Translations under genes and position numbers: made by a program | Notes under the pieces: model-generated | The model's input: the letters and a program-made list of their open reading frames with translations, nothing else | What the model was told of the DNA's origin: nothing | Database searches by the model: none | Source: Fictibacillus phosphorivorans | GTDB lineage: Bacteria > Bacillota > Bacilli > Bacillales > Fictibacillaceae | Assembly: GCF_001619875.1 (NCBI RefSeq) | Contig: NZ_LRFC01000002.1 | Span: 1-64,000 of the forward strand | Direction of reading: 5' to 3' | DNA: 64,000 nt | Shown here: positions 1 through 7,857 of the stretch, one piece after another | Numbering within the stretch: position 1 is the stretch's first letter | Layout: every line of letters begins with the position of its first letter

Positions 1-36
1 AGACCGATCCCTTCAGCCGGACTTGGGTATACCTCC
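1..36 (-). tRNA. tRNA-Ser, 5' part only
   Basis: On the minus strand the gene begins GGAGGTATACCCAAGTCC, the usual 5' half of a Bacillus serine tRNA (acceptor strand, D-arm and the start of the anticodon stem). The window ends before the anticodon, so the isoacceptor cannot be read. UGA is the likeliest by similarity, which is inference. It is the last tRNA of the cluster within the window. Confidence 0.75.
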
Positions 37-45
37 TCGATTATA

Positions 46-122
46 TGGTGGACCCTGTAGGACTCGAACCTACGACCAATCGGTTATGAGCCGACCGCTC
101 TGACCAACTGAGCTAAGGGTCC
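46..122 (-). tRNA. tRNA-Ile with CAU anticodon (lysidine type)
   Basis: A complete cloverleaf with encoded CCA and the anticodon loop CTCATAA. The acceptor stem begins GGACCCT, so positions 4 and 5 are C. That matches tRNA-Ile2, the substrate of the lysidine synthetase TilS, and not elongator tRNA-Met. A separate tRNA at 249-325 matches elongator Met. The assignment to Ile(CAU) is inference from these acceptor bases; an automatic annotator may call it Met. Confidence 0.85.
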
Positions 123-147
123 AAAGATGAAACTTATGTAAGTGTTA

Positions 148-224
148 TGGGGCGGACGAGGGGAATCGAACCCCCGAATGTCGGAACCACAATCCGATGC
201 GTTAACCACTTCGCCACGACCGCC
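148..224 (-). tRNA. tRNA-His (GTG)
   Basis: Anticodon loop TTGTGGT, an extra 5' G (G-1) opposite discriminator C73, and encoded CCA, all typical of bacterial tRNA-His. The acceptor stem GCGGTCG against CGTCCGC leaves a U5-U68 mismatch, which is unusual. The rest of the cloverleaf pairs normally. Confidence 0.93.
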
Positions 225-248
225 ATCGTGATTAAAATATAAACATTT

Positions 249-325
249 TGGTAGCGGCGGAGGGAGTCGAACCCACGACCTCACGGGTATGAACCGTACG
301 CTCTAGCCAGCTGAGCTACACCGCC
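249..325 (-). tRNA. tRNA-Met (CAT), elongator
   Basis: Begins GGCGGTGTAGCTCAGC with anticodon loop TTCATAC, close to the B. subtilis elongator tRNA-Met as I remember it. It lacks the C1-A72 mismatch of initiators. The T-stem GTGGG/CCCTC carries a U50-U64 mismatch. CCA is encoded. Confidence 0.9.
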
Positions 326-329
326 AAAA

Positions 330-404
330 TGGCTCCACAGGTAGGACTCGAACCTACGACCGATCGGTTAACAGCCGATAGCTCTACCACTGAGCTACTG
401 TGGA
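330..404 (-). tRNA. tRNA-Asn (GTT)
   Basis: A fully paired cloverleaf starting TCCACAGTAGCTCAG, anticodon loop CTGTTAA, T-loop TTCGAGT, discriminator G and encoded CCA. It is the first tRNA of the cluster in the direction of transcription, 32 bp downstream of a good promoter. Confidence 0.95.
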
Positions 405-436
405 ATAACGTCTTAACTTTGTTAAGGACAAGAACT

Positions 437-466
437 ACTATATCACGTTACCGTAATTAATGTCAA
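437..466 (-). promoter_or_regulatory. sigma-A promoter of the tRNA cluster
   Basis: Minus strand: TTGACA, an 18-bp spacer, then TATAGT. The perfect -35 and near-perfect -10 fit a strong stable-RNA promoter. Confidence 0.8.
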
Positions 467-482
467 TAACATTTTTAAAATG

Positions 483-508
483 CATGTGTAACGAACACAT
501 GTTTTTTA
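483..508 (-). terminator. hairpin terminator after yqgC
   Basis: CATGTGT and ACACATG pair across a 5-nt loop. T-rich sequence lies on both sides, so it could act in either direction. It separates yqgC from the tRNA promoter. Confidence 0.6.
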
Positions 509-554
509 CAACAAAAATAATATAACACGCTTAACAGCTTTAATCAATGACGTT

Positions 555-1037
555 TTATAATACTTGATAATAAAAGTAACCAATCATTAAAGCTTGAGTA
601 AAGACTTTGATCAGTGTTGTTCCTACGAAAGCAAGCACTGTACCAATACCGACAGAAACGGCTGACTTCATTCCTTTTCTTTGAAAAAGAAGTTCTGCGA
701 TTACAGCACCTAGAAATGGACCAATGAGAATCCCGGCAACAGGTATTACAAACGGCCCAGCAATCAATCCAATCGTACTTCCCCATAAAGCCGCTTTAGA
801 TCCTCCTTTTTTCTTTACTGCATATGCATTTCCTAAGTAGTCAACAACAAACAAACTAATAAACAATAAAATCTGCACCGTAAGAAATAATGGCGTAAAC
901 GGCTCAAAAGAAAAAGCGAATCCATAAATTAAAAAACCAGCAGCTAAAAATAACACTCCAGGTAGGATTGGATAGATTAAAGCAATAAAACTGATAACAA
1001 ACGCTAAACCAATTAAAAACCAAAATAAATAGTCCAC
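555..1037 (-). CDS. yqgC: DUF456 membrane protein, YqgC-like
   Basis: A 160-residue, very hydrophobic protein with about four membrane segments and the Gly-rich stretches usual in DUF456 proteins (for example WGSTIGLIAGPF). Its molecular role is not known. I chose the GTG at 1037 because AAAGGAG stands 6 nt upstream; a longer reading frame would start inside the terminator of the upstream gene. B. subtilis yqgC sits near yqgB and ispG as well, so the neighbourhood is conserved. Confidence 0.85.
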   Translation of the reverse strand: MDYLFWFLIGLAFVISFIALIYPILPGVLFLAAGFLIYGFAFSFEPFTPLFLTVQILLFISLFVVDYLGNAYAVKKKGGSKAALWGSTIGLIAGPFVIPVAGILIGPFLGAVIAELLFQRKGMKSAVSVGIGTVLAFVGTTLIKVFTQALMIGYFYYQVL

Positions 1038-1072
1038 TTCTTTCTCCTTTCGCATTAAAGACCAAATAAATA

Positions 1073-1096
1073 GCCAGGAGGATTTGCCTCCTGGCT
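1073..1096 (-). terminator. hairpin between Na/Pi transporter and yqgC
   Basis: GCCAGGAG and CTCCTGGC pair with a 7-nt loop just after the transporter stop codon. The T-run after it is poor, so read-through into yqgC is likely. Confidence 0.6.
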
Positions 1097-1101
1097 TCAT
1101 T

Positions 1102-2721
1102 TTACTTTTCTAATACAGCTTCTGCAATGTTAACGGCGTGGTCCCCTATTCTTTCTAGGTTACTTACGATATCAACAAACACAATACCGGCATTTCCGTC
1201 ACAAAGTCCTTCGTTCATACGCATAATGTGCTGTTTACGAAGTGTACGTTCCATTTTATCGATTTTATCCTCTAATCCGAGTACTTCGTTAGCGAGTTCA
1301 ATGTTTCCTTCTTCTAATGCTTTAACGGCCTTATCGACTGTTGAAACCGTAAGAGCAAACATTTCATCTAAATCTTGTTTAGCCGTGTCTGTCAAACGAA
1401 CATTATTACGCAGTTGATAATCAACAAGTTCAATAATATTCTCCATATGGTCCCCAATACGTTCAATGTCACGGGATGTGTCTAGCAACATTGAATGTTC
1501 ATTTGATTCTTGAGGTGTTAACGGATGTGCAGAAAGTTTAACAAGATAAGATGTTATCTGGCGATCTAAATTATTGATTGCTTCTTCATATTGAAGAGCA
1601 AGATCAGAATTCTTTTTATCTTTTTCATTTAAATAGGCGATAGCTTCTTTCAATCCTGCCTGAGAATAGTTAGCCATACGAATAATTTCTTGTTTAGCTT
1701 GTCTGATTGCTAATGATGGTGAAGTCTCTAATACGATCTCGTCAAGATGTTTCGCTTTGTACTCGATCAATACATCTTCACCTTTAATTAATTTTGTTAC
1801 GATTATAGCTAATAATCCTATGAACCAGAATTGTATCAAAACGTTCGTGATATTGAATGTACCGTGTGCAAATGCAATTTGCATTGCTGGTTCCAAGTTA
1901 AGCTTCCCTGATAAGAATTCAATATAGTGCCTGAAAGGAACAAGTACGATTAAAAAGATAACTGTTCCAAGCAAGTTGAAGATTACATGCGTAAGAGCAG
2001 CACGTCTTGCTGCAACTGTAGTACCGATAGCTGCTAAAATTGCCGTAATCGTAGTACCAATATTATCACCGAACAATACAGGCAGTGCCGCTTTAAGGTC
2101 AATCATATTTTGAGAATAAAGTTCTTGCAGTATTCCAATGGTTGCACTTGAAGATTGAACAATTACAGTGAATAGCGTACCAATCACAACCCCAAGTATT
2201 GGATTGTCACTCATTGAGACTGTTAAATCTTGAAATGCTTGAAGGCTGCGTAGCGGTTTCATTCCGTCACCCATAAGTTCAAGACCTAAGAATAACGCAC
2301 CAAAACCAAACGTAATCTGCCCAAAATAGTTAAACTTCGGATTCTTAAAGAAAAAGATTAAGATGGATCCTACTGCGATAATTGGTAATGCATACTCACC
2401 AACATCGATACCGATGATAAAGGACGTAACCGTAGTACCAATGTTTGCTCCCATGATAACACCGATCGCTTGCCTTAAGGTTAAGAAACCTGCGTTTACA
2501 AGCCCAACTGTTAACACGGTCGTTCCTGAGCTACTTTGTATTAATACTGTTACAAATATCCCTGCTAAAACTCCCATAAAAGGATTTGTTGTTAATTTAT
2601 CAAGTATTTCTCGTAATCGGTCTCCTGCTGAATTTTGAAGGCCATCTCCCATGTACTTAATACCAAATAAGAAGATCCCCAGTCCTCCGATAAATTGAAA
2701 TAACATTTCTTGATAATTCAA
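1102..2721 (-). CDS. Na/Pi cotransporter family protein with C-terminal PhoU-like domain
   Basis: 539 residues. The first ~310 form a membrane domain with the duplicated signature of sodium-phosphate cotransporters (QSSSGTTVLTVG near residue 60 and QSSSATIG near residue 190). The last ~200 form a helical PhoU-like domain (NLERIGDHAVNIAEAV). By family it should move phosphate with sodium, with the PhoU part sensing or regulating transport; the direction cannot be read from sequence. The start is TTG at 2721, 9 nt after AAGGAG. A terminator-like hairpin separates it from yqgC. Confidence 0.9.
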   Translation of the reverse strand: MNYQEMLFQFIGGLGIFLFGIKYMGDGLQNSAGDRLREILDKLTTNPFMGVLAGIFVTVLIQSSSGTTVLTVGLVNAGFLTLRQAIGVIMGANIGTTVTSFIIGIDVGEYALPIIAVGSILIFFFKNPKFNYFGQITFGFGALFLGLELMGDGMKPLRSLQAFQDLTVSMSDNPILGVVIGTLFTVIVQSSSATIGILQELYSQNMIDLKAALPVLFGDNIGTTITAILAAIGTTVAARRAALTHVIFNLLGTVIFLIVLVPFRHYIEFLSGKLNLEPAMQIAFAHGTFNITNVLIQFWFIGLLAIIVTKLIKGEDVLIEYKAKHLDEIVLETSPSLAIRQAKQEIIRMANYSQAGLKEAIAYLNEKDKKNSDLALQYEEAINNLDRQITSYLVKLSAHPLTPQESNEHSMLLDTSRDIERIGDHMENIIELVDYQLRNNVRLTDTAKQDLDEMFALTVSTVDKAVKALEEGNIELANEVLGLEDKIDKMERTLRKQHIMRMNEGLCDGNAGIVFVDIVSNLERIGDHAVNIAEAVLEK

Positions 2722-2896
2722 TGTTTACAGCTCCTTATTAACTATCATTTATCAACCTTTGCCATTATCTCTATTTGTATAGTTTGTGTAAATAAAAAAA
2801 CGCAATTTGTAACATTACCTTTACAATTGATTCTTATTGTCGAAAGGGAAGGGTTCATGTAAACTATTTAAGGTCAGTAAACAAAGGAGTATTTTG

Positions 2897-3436
2897 ATGA
2901 AACTACATATCCGTTTTGTTAAAAGTTTATATTCATTTACGTCGATCGCTCAGTTAAGATTAGTTGGCGTAGGCAGTACGATTCTTTATGTCTTATTACT
3001 TACTTTATTATGTATCGCACCTGTATTAATCGTTTTCTTATTAACCCTTTTTTCCGATAAACAGCCATTGTCCAATTTTGATAGCTTTGGCTTAAATCCA
3101 GATCAAATGCAAAATTTCGCTTCTTCACTGGATGGTATTTTTCCTATTATCGTTGCCGTTATATATGTAGTAATGTATGTTCTATTCTCTGGTCTATTGT
3201 TTACAGGTTCTTCTATATTAGCGGGTATTGCAATTCCTGCAGCAAAATTTTTTGGTAAAAGACTTTCGTATAGACATCTTTGGGTCATGTCCTGTTACTC
3301 CATTACCTTGCCATCTGTTTTGTTAACAATACTTTTTACTCTAAATGTACAGATTCCTTACTCTTTTATCTGGTTTTGGCTCATATCACTCGTTATTTGC
3401 ATACTTGCTATTTCCAAGACACCTTCAAAAAAATGA
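2897..3436 (+). CDS. yqgB: DUF1189 membrane protein, YqgB-like
   Basis: 179 residues with about five hydrophobic segments and few charges, matching DUF1189 (YqgB of B. subtilis). Function unknown. The ATG at 2897 follows AAAGGAG by 7 nt; the longer upstream frame has no ribosome site. It converges on ypuA, and a tandem repeat array and a two-way terminator fill the gap. Confidence 0.8.
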   Translation: MKLHIRFVKSLYSFTSIAQLRLVGVGSTILYVLLLTLLCIAPVLIVFLLTLFSDKQPLSNFDSFGLNPDQMQNFASSLDGIFPIIVAVIYVVMYVLFSGLLFTGSSILAGIAIPAAKFFGKRLSYRHLWVMSCYSITLPSVLLTILFTLNVQIPYSFIWFWLISLVICILAISKTPSKK

Positions 3437-3470
3437 GGGCTTGTAGACACATCATGTATGGCCAGAAAAA

Positions 3471-3590
3471 TCATTTATAGGTCTTCAAAATTATTTATAG
3501 GTCTTCAAAATTATTTATAGGTCTTCAATTTTTTTTATAGGTCTTCAAAAAAATTTATAAGTTTTCAACACATTTTATAGGCTTTTCGAC
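3471..3590. repeat. tandem array A, six units of exactly 20 bp
   Basis: Units begin at 3471, 3491, 3511, 3531, 3551 and 3571. The consensus is TTATTTATAGGTCTTCAAAA; the first three units are nearly identical and the last two decay. The array lies between the yqgB stop and the shared terminator. I recognise no named repeat family here. Confidence 0.9.
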
Positions 3591-3644
3591 AAAAGGTTGA
3601 ACTGGAAAAACGAGTGTGTTGTATGCATTTAGAAATAAGAAAAT

Positions 3645-3675
3645 AAAAAAAGCGGCCACGAAGCCGCTTTTTTTT
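3645..3675. terminator. two-way terminator between yqgB and ypuA
   Basis: AGCGGC and GCCGCT pair with a 6-nt loop, flanked by an A-run and a T8 run, so it works for both convergent genes. Confidence 0.85.
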
Positions 3676-3680
3676 ACTGT

Positions 3681-4556
3681 CTATTTAAAGAGTGATTTTA
3701 CCGCATCAATCAGTGCGATAAGAAAGTCGATGATTTTTTGAATGAACGATTGTGTCTCTTCCTTGTTTAAGAAGTCTCCAAGGTTTTCACTAATGTTCTT
3801 AAGATCGCTCTGAACTTGATTCCAGTCAATGTCTAACTCTTTCATCTTATTGAATAGCGCAAGAAGCCCATTTAATTCATCTTGAGTCAGTTCAATCCCC
3901 ATATCTTTTGCCACTTTTTCGATTAAAGCTCGCAGATCTTCTTCTGACTGAACCGGATTTTTTGCGATTTCTTCTTTAACACGAGTCATTAACTCAGTTG
4001 CCTCTTCTGTACCGATTCTTTCTCCTAATTTAGCGGTTTTAACCATTTCTTCGTTAGCTACTTGTTTTTGTGCTTCTGGAATCTCAATCTGAGCTGTTGT
4101 TTCATATGCTTTAAGAATACCCGTTAACGCTGCTGTTCCTGACACTTCAAAAGGTGCTGTTACATAGATCTCAGCATCTGTAACACCTGCAGTCGTTAAT
4201 GCATTCATATACATCTCTTCTGTTACCCAGTTTATATTGTTTGTTTCAACAGACAATCCCTGATCTTTTTTACCAATTGTGATCTTTGATGATGAGATCG
4301 CTTTTGATCCAATCTGAGCTTTTGATATATATTCACCTAGATATTGGTGTTCTTCTTCATTTGTAACTGTAACAGTCTCTACATCAGCAGATACATCCAT
4401 CTCTTTTAATAAACTGTTCTTTTGTTCTTCTGTTAAGTTTTGTCCAAGTGTAACGATAACATCCCCAGGTGCTGCGTCTGCAAACATTTTTAACGGGGCA
4501 ATAAACAATGCTGCAGCCATTACAGAAAGCAGCGCAAGTACTTTTGCCTTTTTCAT
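3681..4556 (-). CDS. ypuA: DUF1002 secreted protein, YpuA-like
   Basis: 291 residues. The N-terminus is a signal peptide (Lys-rich start, then LALLSVMAAALFIA, cleavage near ADA). The body begins GDVIVTLGQNLTEEQK, the usual opening of DUF1002 proteins such as YpuA. It is probably exported and tied to the envelope, but the function is unknown. I chose the ATG at 4556, 8 nt after GGAGAGG; a GTG 9 nt upstream overlaps that site. The C-terminus is helical and hydrophobic. Ends at a two-way terminator. Confidence 0.82.
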   Translation of the reverse strand: MKKAKVLALLSVMAAALFIAPLKMFADAAPGDVIVTLGQNLTEEQKNSLLKEMDVSADVETVTVTNEEEHQYLGEYISKAQIGSKAISSSKITIGKKDQGLSVETNNINWVTEEMYMNALTTAGVTDAEIYVTAPFEVSGTAALTGILKAYETTAQIEIPEAQKQVANEEMVKTAKLGERIGTEEATELMTRVKEEIAKNPVQSEEDLRALIEKVAKDMGIELTQDELNGLLALFNKMKELDIDWNQVQSDLKNISENLGDFLNKEETQSFIQKIIDFLIALIDAVKSLFK

Positions 4557-4671
4557 TCTTTTCACCTCTCCAATCGGTACATCTACAAAGATACGCAGAA
4601 ATGTATTTTTTTCTGTCCTTCCTGCCTTTCCATTTTACACCAACGTTTATCTAGAAGTCACTTTTAACTTG

Positions 4672-4699
4672 TCATATTAAAGATGGACAAGCATATAGT
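4672..4699 (+). promoter_or_regulatory. sigma-E type promoter of yqfZ
   Basis: TCATATT, a 13-bp spacer, then CATATAGT. The -35 matches the sigma-E consensus fully and the -10 at 7 of 8 positions. yqfZ of B. subtilis is, to my knowledge, mother-cell expressed, which fits. Confidence 0.6.
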
Positions 4700-4735
4700 C
4701 TTATATGGGAAATTATGCGAAAGGAGAGGGAATTT

Positions 4736-5065
4736 ATGAAACGATTCTTGAGAGCTTGTGCGATCATGCTTATTTTGTACGTTGTAGCCTACGATTTAAA
4801 AATTGGTACACTCCCTCAGTCTACTTCTGCAAATGCAAACGCGGAAATAAAAACAGAAAAAAAGCAAAACAAATCATACGAGGCATATGAGGTTAAACCT
4901 GGAGAAACTTTAATCTCTGTTGTTGAGAAGCTAAATACGAGTGGGAATTATTCGATTGTGTCGATGATAAAAGACTTCAAATCACTAAATCCTGGGGTGA
5001 ACCCAGAAAATATTCAATTAGGAAAATCATATAAATTCCCGCTATATAATAAAGTGGATAGATAA
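4736..5065 (+). CDS. yqfZ: LysM-domain protein, YqfZ-like
   Basis: 109 residues. One N-terminal hydrophobic segment (signal or anchor, about residues 5-20) is followed by a LysM-type fold from about residue 50 (YEVKPGETLISVVEKLN ... LNPGVNPENIQLGKSYKFP). LysM domains bind peptidoglycan or spore cortex glycan. It lies directly before ispG as in B. subtilis. The ATG at 4736 follows GGAGAGG by about 6 nt. The sigma-E type promoter upstream points to a sporulation role, which is inference. Confidence 0.8.
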   Translation: MKRFLRACAIMLILYVVAYDLKIGTLPQSTSANANAEIKTEKKQNKSYEAYEVKPGETLISVVEKLNTSGNYSIVSMIKDFKSLNPGVNPENIQLGKSYKFPLYNKVDR

Positions 5066-5158
5066 CATTACTTGTCAAAACAAAATAATCCCTGCTAAAA
5101 TGAACTGATGATAGGACAGACTAATACTGTCAATTTGAAAAAAGGAGCGATTCACCAA

Positions 5159-6271
5159 ATGAGTGAAATCACCCACCGTTCTAAAACAAGACCTGTAAAA
5201 GTAGGACCATTAACAATAGGTGGAACTAACCAGGTTATTGTTCAGAGTATGACAACAACGAAGACACATGATGTAGAAGCTACAGTAGCTGAAATTAAAC
5301 GCCTAGAAGAAGCTGGCTGTCAGGTCGTACGTGTAGCATGTCCAGACATGCGCGCTGCTGAAGCGATAGCAGATATAAAGAAAAGAATTAATATCCCGCT
5401 TGTAGTGGACATTCATTTTGATTATAAACTTGCTCTTAAAGCGATCGAAGGCGGAGCTGACAAGATCAGAATCAATCCAGGTAACATCGGACGCCGTGAA
5501 AAGGTCGAAGCTGTTGTAAAAGCAGCAAAAGCTAAAGGGATTCCCATTCGAATTGGTGTTAACGCAGGTTCTCTTGAAAAGAAATATCTTGAAAAGTACG
5601 GATATCCAACGGCAGATGGCATGGTAGAAAGTGCACTGCACCATATCAAAATTCTAGAGGAACTTGATTTTCATGATATTATCGTTTCAATGAAAGCATC
5701 TGATGTTAATTTAGCGATTGAAGCTTATGAGAAAGCTTCAAAAGCATTTGACTACCCGCTGCACCTTGGTATTACTGAATCTGGTACACTTTTTGCTGGT
5801 ACAGTTAAGAGTGCTGCGGGACTTGGAGCTATTCTTCATAAAGGCATAGGGAATACACTACGTATTTCGCTAAGTGCCGACCCCGTTGAAGAAGTGAAAG
5901 TAGCTCGTGAGTTATTGAAATCATTCGGACTTTTATCTGACGCAGCTACCTTGATCTCTTGTCCAACTTGCGGCCGAATTGAAATCGACTTAATTTCAAT
6001 AGCTAACGAAGTTGAAGAGTATATCTCTAATGTACGTGCTCCAATTAAAGTAGCAGTACTAGGCTGTGCTGTAAACGGACCTGGTGAGGCACGTGAAGCA
6101 GATATCGGAATAGCAGGTGCTCGAGGAGAAGGATTATTATTCCGTCATGGAGAAATCGTACGAAAAATACCTGAAGATCAGCTTTTAGATGAACTTAAAA
6201 AAGAAGTTGATATTTTAGCAAAAGCACATGAAGAAAAGTTAAAAGCTGAAGCAGCTGCACAGCAAGTATAA
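5159..6271 (+). CDS. ispG: 4-hydroxy-3-methylbut-2-en-1-yl diphosphate synthase (IspG/GcpE)
   Basis: 370 residues, normal length. It converts methylerythritol cyclodiphosphate to HMBPP, the next-to-last step of the MEP isoprenoid pathway; IspH, encoded at 18100, does the last. The three cysteines for the [4Fe-4S] cluster are visible: C268 and C271 in SCPTCGR and C303 in [10 protein letters not shown]. The TIM-barrel half starts [12 protein letters not shown]. Start ATG 5159, 11 nt after AAAGGAG; the longer frame from 5108 has no family support. A strong terminator follows. Confidence 0.96.
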   Translation: MSEITHRSKTRPVKVGPLTIGGTNQVIVQSMTTTKTHDVEATVAEIKRLEEAGCQVVRVACPDMRAAEAIADIKKRINIPLVVDIHFDYKLALKAIEGGADKIRINPGNIGRREKVEAVVKAAKAKGIPIRIGVNAGSLEKKYLEKYGYPTADGMVESALHHIKILEELDFHDIIVSMKASDVNLAIEAYEKASKAFDYPLHLGITESGTLFAGTVKSAAGLGAILHKGIGNTLRISLSADPVEEVKVARELLKSFGLLSDAATLISCPTCGRIEIDLISIANEVEEYISNVRAPIKVAVLGCAVNGPGEAREADIGIAGARGEGLLFRHGEIVRKIPEDQLLDELKKEVDILAKAHEEKLKAEAAAQQV

Positions 6272-6276
6272 TTTAC

Positions 6277-6305
6277 GAAAGCTCCCTCTATTGGGGGCTT
6301 TTTTG
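6277..6305 (+). terminator. ispG terminator
   Basis: AAAGCTCCC pairs with GGGGGCTTT across a short loop, followed by T7. Confidence 0.85.
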
Positions 6306-6382
6306 TTGAACAGGATTTATTAAGTGTATGTAGTTCCGTTTTTCTGCAGGAAATAAGCGAACATGAACGCAAATCTCATTGA

Positions 6383-6410
6383 TTGAGAAAAACGTTGCTC
6401 ATTTTATAAT
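6383..6410 (+). promoter_or_regulatory. orphan sigma-A-like promoter upstream of array B
   Basis: TTGAGA, a 16-bp spacer, then TATAAT on the plus strand. No open reading frame follows before the convergent yqfX gene; array B begins about 65 bp beyond the predicted start. It may be fortuitous. Confidence 0.35.
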
Positions 6411-6480
6411 GGGCGTGTACGCGAGAAACATACAAATTATATCTATGTTCATCTCATTTATACAAACAATGATTAGTACT

Positions 6481-6580
6481 TCTTAATTTCATGTTATTTG
6501 AAATAATTTCAGGTTAATTGAAATAATTTCACATTATTTGAATTTATTTCACATTAATCGCTATAATTTCATATTAACCA
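6481..6580. repeat. tandem array B, five units of exactly 20 bp
   Basis: Units begin at 6481, 6501, 6521, 6541 and 6561, with the core TAATTTCANNTTAWTTGAAA. Each unit contains ATTTCA and TGAAAT, so every unit can form a small hairpin. The core has nothing in common with array A except the period. It lies between convergent ispG and yqfX. Confidence 0.88.
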
Positions 6581-6611
6581 TTATCTATCAATAAATTCCT
6601 CGAAATTACAT

Positions 6612-6637
6612 ACAAAAAAGAAGAAGCCTCAGCTTCT
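6612..6637 (-). terminator. yqfX terminator
   Basis: Minus strand AGAAGC TGAG GCTTCT followed by a T-rich run. Confidence 0.7.
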
Positions 6638-6655
6638 CCTTTGCTCCTTCATCCT

Positions 6656-7033
6656 TTAAAAGAATGGTGCGAAAAACAACGAAATGATTATCGATACGAT
6701 ACCAATTCCGATCGCCCAGTTACCAAGCGAATGTGCACCTTGTCTTCTGGCAATAAAACCAACGATAATACCTGCCGCTCCAAATAACACGGGTAGTATG
6801 AACAGGGATAAGACAGAAAGAATAATTGCGATCATTCCAGCCGCTTTTCCGCCTGCCCTTTCACGGTTTCCTTCGTGTTCATGTCGGTGATCTTTGTCTC
6901 TATCTGCATAACGAGGCTGCTCATTTTCAGGTAGTGTCAGATCACTTCTCACAGGAACAGGTACAGCTTCAGCCGCCATCTCTTCACGAAAGTCAGCTTC
7001 ATTTAAATTACGTTCATCTCTTTCGTATGCCAT
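6656..7033 (-). CDS. yqfX: small membrane protein, YqfX-like
   Basis: 125 residues. The first ~65 are hydrophilic and acidic/basic mixed (HRHEHEGNRERAGGK), and the last 60 hold two membrane helices joined by a short GFIARRQGAHSLGNW loop. This matches the DUF4190-like YqfX proteins, whose function is not established. ATG 7033 follows AGAGGGGG by 7 nt. It is a single gene with its own terminator, next to ispG as in B. subtilis. Confidence 0.75.
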   Translation of the reverse strand: MAYERDERNLNEADFREEMAAEAVPVPVRSDLTLPENEQPRYADRDKDHRHEHEGNRERAGGKAAGMIAIILSVLSLFILPVLFGAAGIIVGFIARRQGAHSLGNWAIGIGIVSIIISLFFAPFF

Positions 7034-7114
7034 GATGATTCCCCCTCTTTTAGTCTTAAGGAGCGTTCTTATTATGGCTTTAAAAGAGATATTTCATAGA
7101 TGTTAAGTTATGGG

Positions 7115-7143
7115 CAAAAAAAAAGAGGCCACATAATGGCCTC
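7115..7143 (-). terminator. terminator of the DUF1540 gene
   Basis: GAGGCCA and TGGCCTC pair over a 5-nt loop, followed on the minus strand by nine T. Confidence 0.9.
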
Positions 7144-7148
7144 GTCGT

Positions 7149-7361
7149 TTAGTGCTTTGGTTTAAATGTATGACAACAAGTTTCAGCTGTTTCATAAGCA
7201 GAATCTTTATGAGCGGCATCTCCATGGAGGTTACCATCAGCGCTCATATCAATAGACATATTTGCATGCTTGTCGATCTCAACAAGAATGGCATCTGCTA
7301 CACAGTTATTGCCTTCACCCCAATAGGTACAATTCGATACATTACATTTTACTTCAGGCAT
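7149..7361 (-). CDS. DUF1540 cysteine-rich small protein
   Basis: 70 residues with the DUF1540 pattern CNVSNCTYWGEGNNC, plus a Cys-Cys-His cluster near the C-terminus (ETCCHTF). Such proteins are thought to bind a metal or form disulfides; the function is unproven. ATG 7361 follows AAAGGAGG by 7 nt, and the longer frame upstream is unsupported. It sits directly downstream of zur, so a metal link is possible but not shown. Confidence 0.8.
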   Translation of the reverse strand: MPEVKCNVSNCTYWGEGNNCVADAILVEIDKHANMSIDMSADGNLHGDAAHKDSAYETAETCCHTFKPKH

Positions 7362-7431
7362 AAAAAAACCTCCTTTCACTTTAGCTTGGCTAAATAAAAG
7401 GAGGAACATACTTGTTTTACAAACAAAAAAT

Positions 7432-7857
7432 TTAATCTCTGCAATCCGTACAATACCCGTAAATCTCAAACTTATGACCTGTTACGTCAAACCCATTAAG
7501 TTCACTGTTCAAAACTTCCATCGGGCAAGTGTGAATCGATTTTGTACTGCCACAGGTGAGACAGATCAAATGATGATGGTGTTCATTGTGTGCACACGTA
7601 AATCTAAACTTTCTTTCACCTTCCCATTCGGTTTCTTCAAGCAATTCTAAATCAACGAAGGTTGTTAGATTTCGATAGATCGTATCAAAACTAAGACCAG
7701 GATATTTTTCTTTCAGGGCTTCTTGTACATCTTTTGCTGAAAGATACCTTTTTTCTTCGGCAAATAGCGAAATCAGGTCTTTTCTTTTTTCTGTATACTT
7801 ATAACCGTTCTCTTTAAGAATCTCCATTGCTTTATCGATCGTTATGGAAAATTTCAC
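7432..7857 (-). CDS. zur: Zur, zinc-responsive Fur-family repressor
   Basis: 141 residues. It has an N-terminal winged helix (about 1-85) and a dimerisation/metal domain with the structural zinc cysteines C99, C102, C136 and C139 and a His-rich stretch HNEHHHH near 90-96. By family it represses zinc uptake when zinc is plentiful. It overlaps the permease gene by 4 bp (ATGA), giving ATPase-permease-zur, the same order as zurA-zurM-zurR of Listeria. A near-consensus Zur box precedes the operon, so it should be autoregulated. Confidence 0.92.
   Translation of the reverse strand: MKFSITIDKAMEILKENGYKYTEKRKDLISLFAEEKRYLSAKDVQEALKEKYPGLSFDTIYRNLTTFVDLELLEETEWEGERKFRFTCAHNEHHHHLICLTCGSTKSIHTCPMEVLNSELNGFDVTGHKFEIYGYCTDCRD

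Noticed and set aside
84-284. A 66-residue reading frame on the minus strand
   Set aside because: It runs through the tRNA-Ile, tRNA-His and tRNA-Met genes and has no ribosome site.
3471-3590. 20-bp arrays as CRISPR loci
   Set aside because: There are no unique spacers of constant length between conserved 28-37 bp repeats, and no cas genes lie nearby; the whole unit repeats head to tail.
5108-5158. An earlier start for ispG
   Set aside because: The extra 17 residues have no family counterpart, while ATG 5159 is preceded by AAAGGAG.
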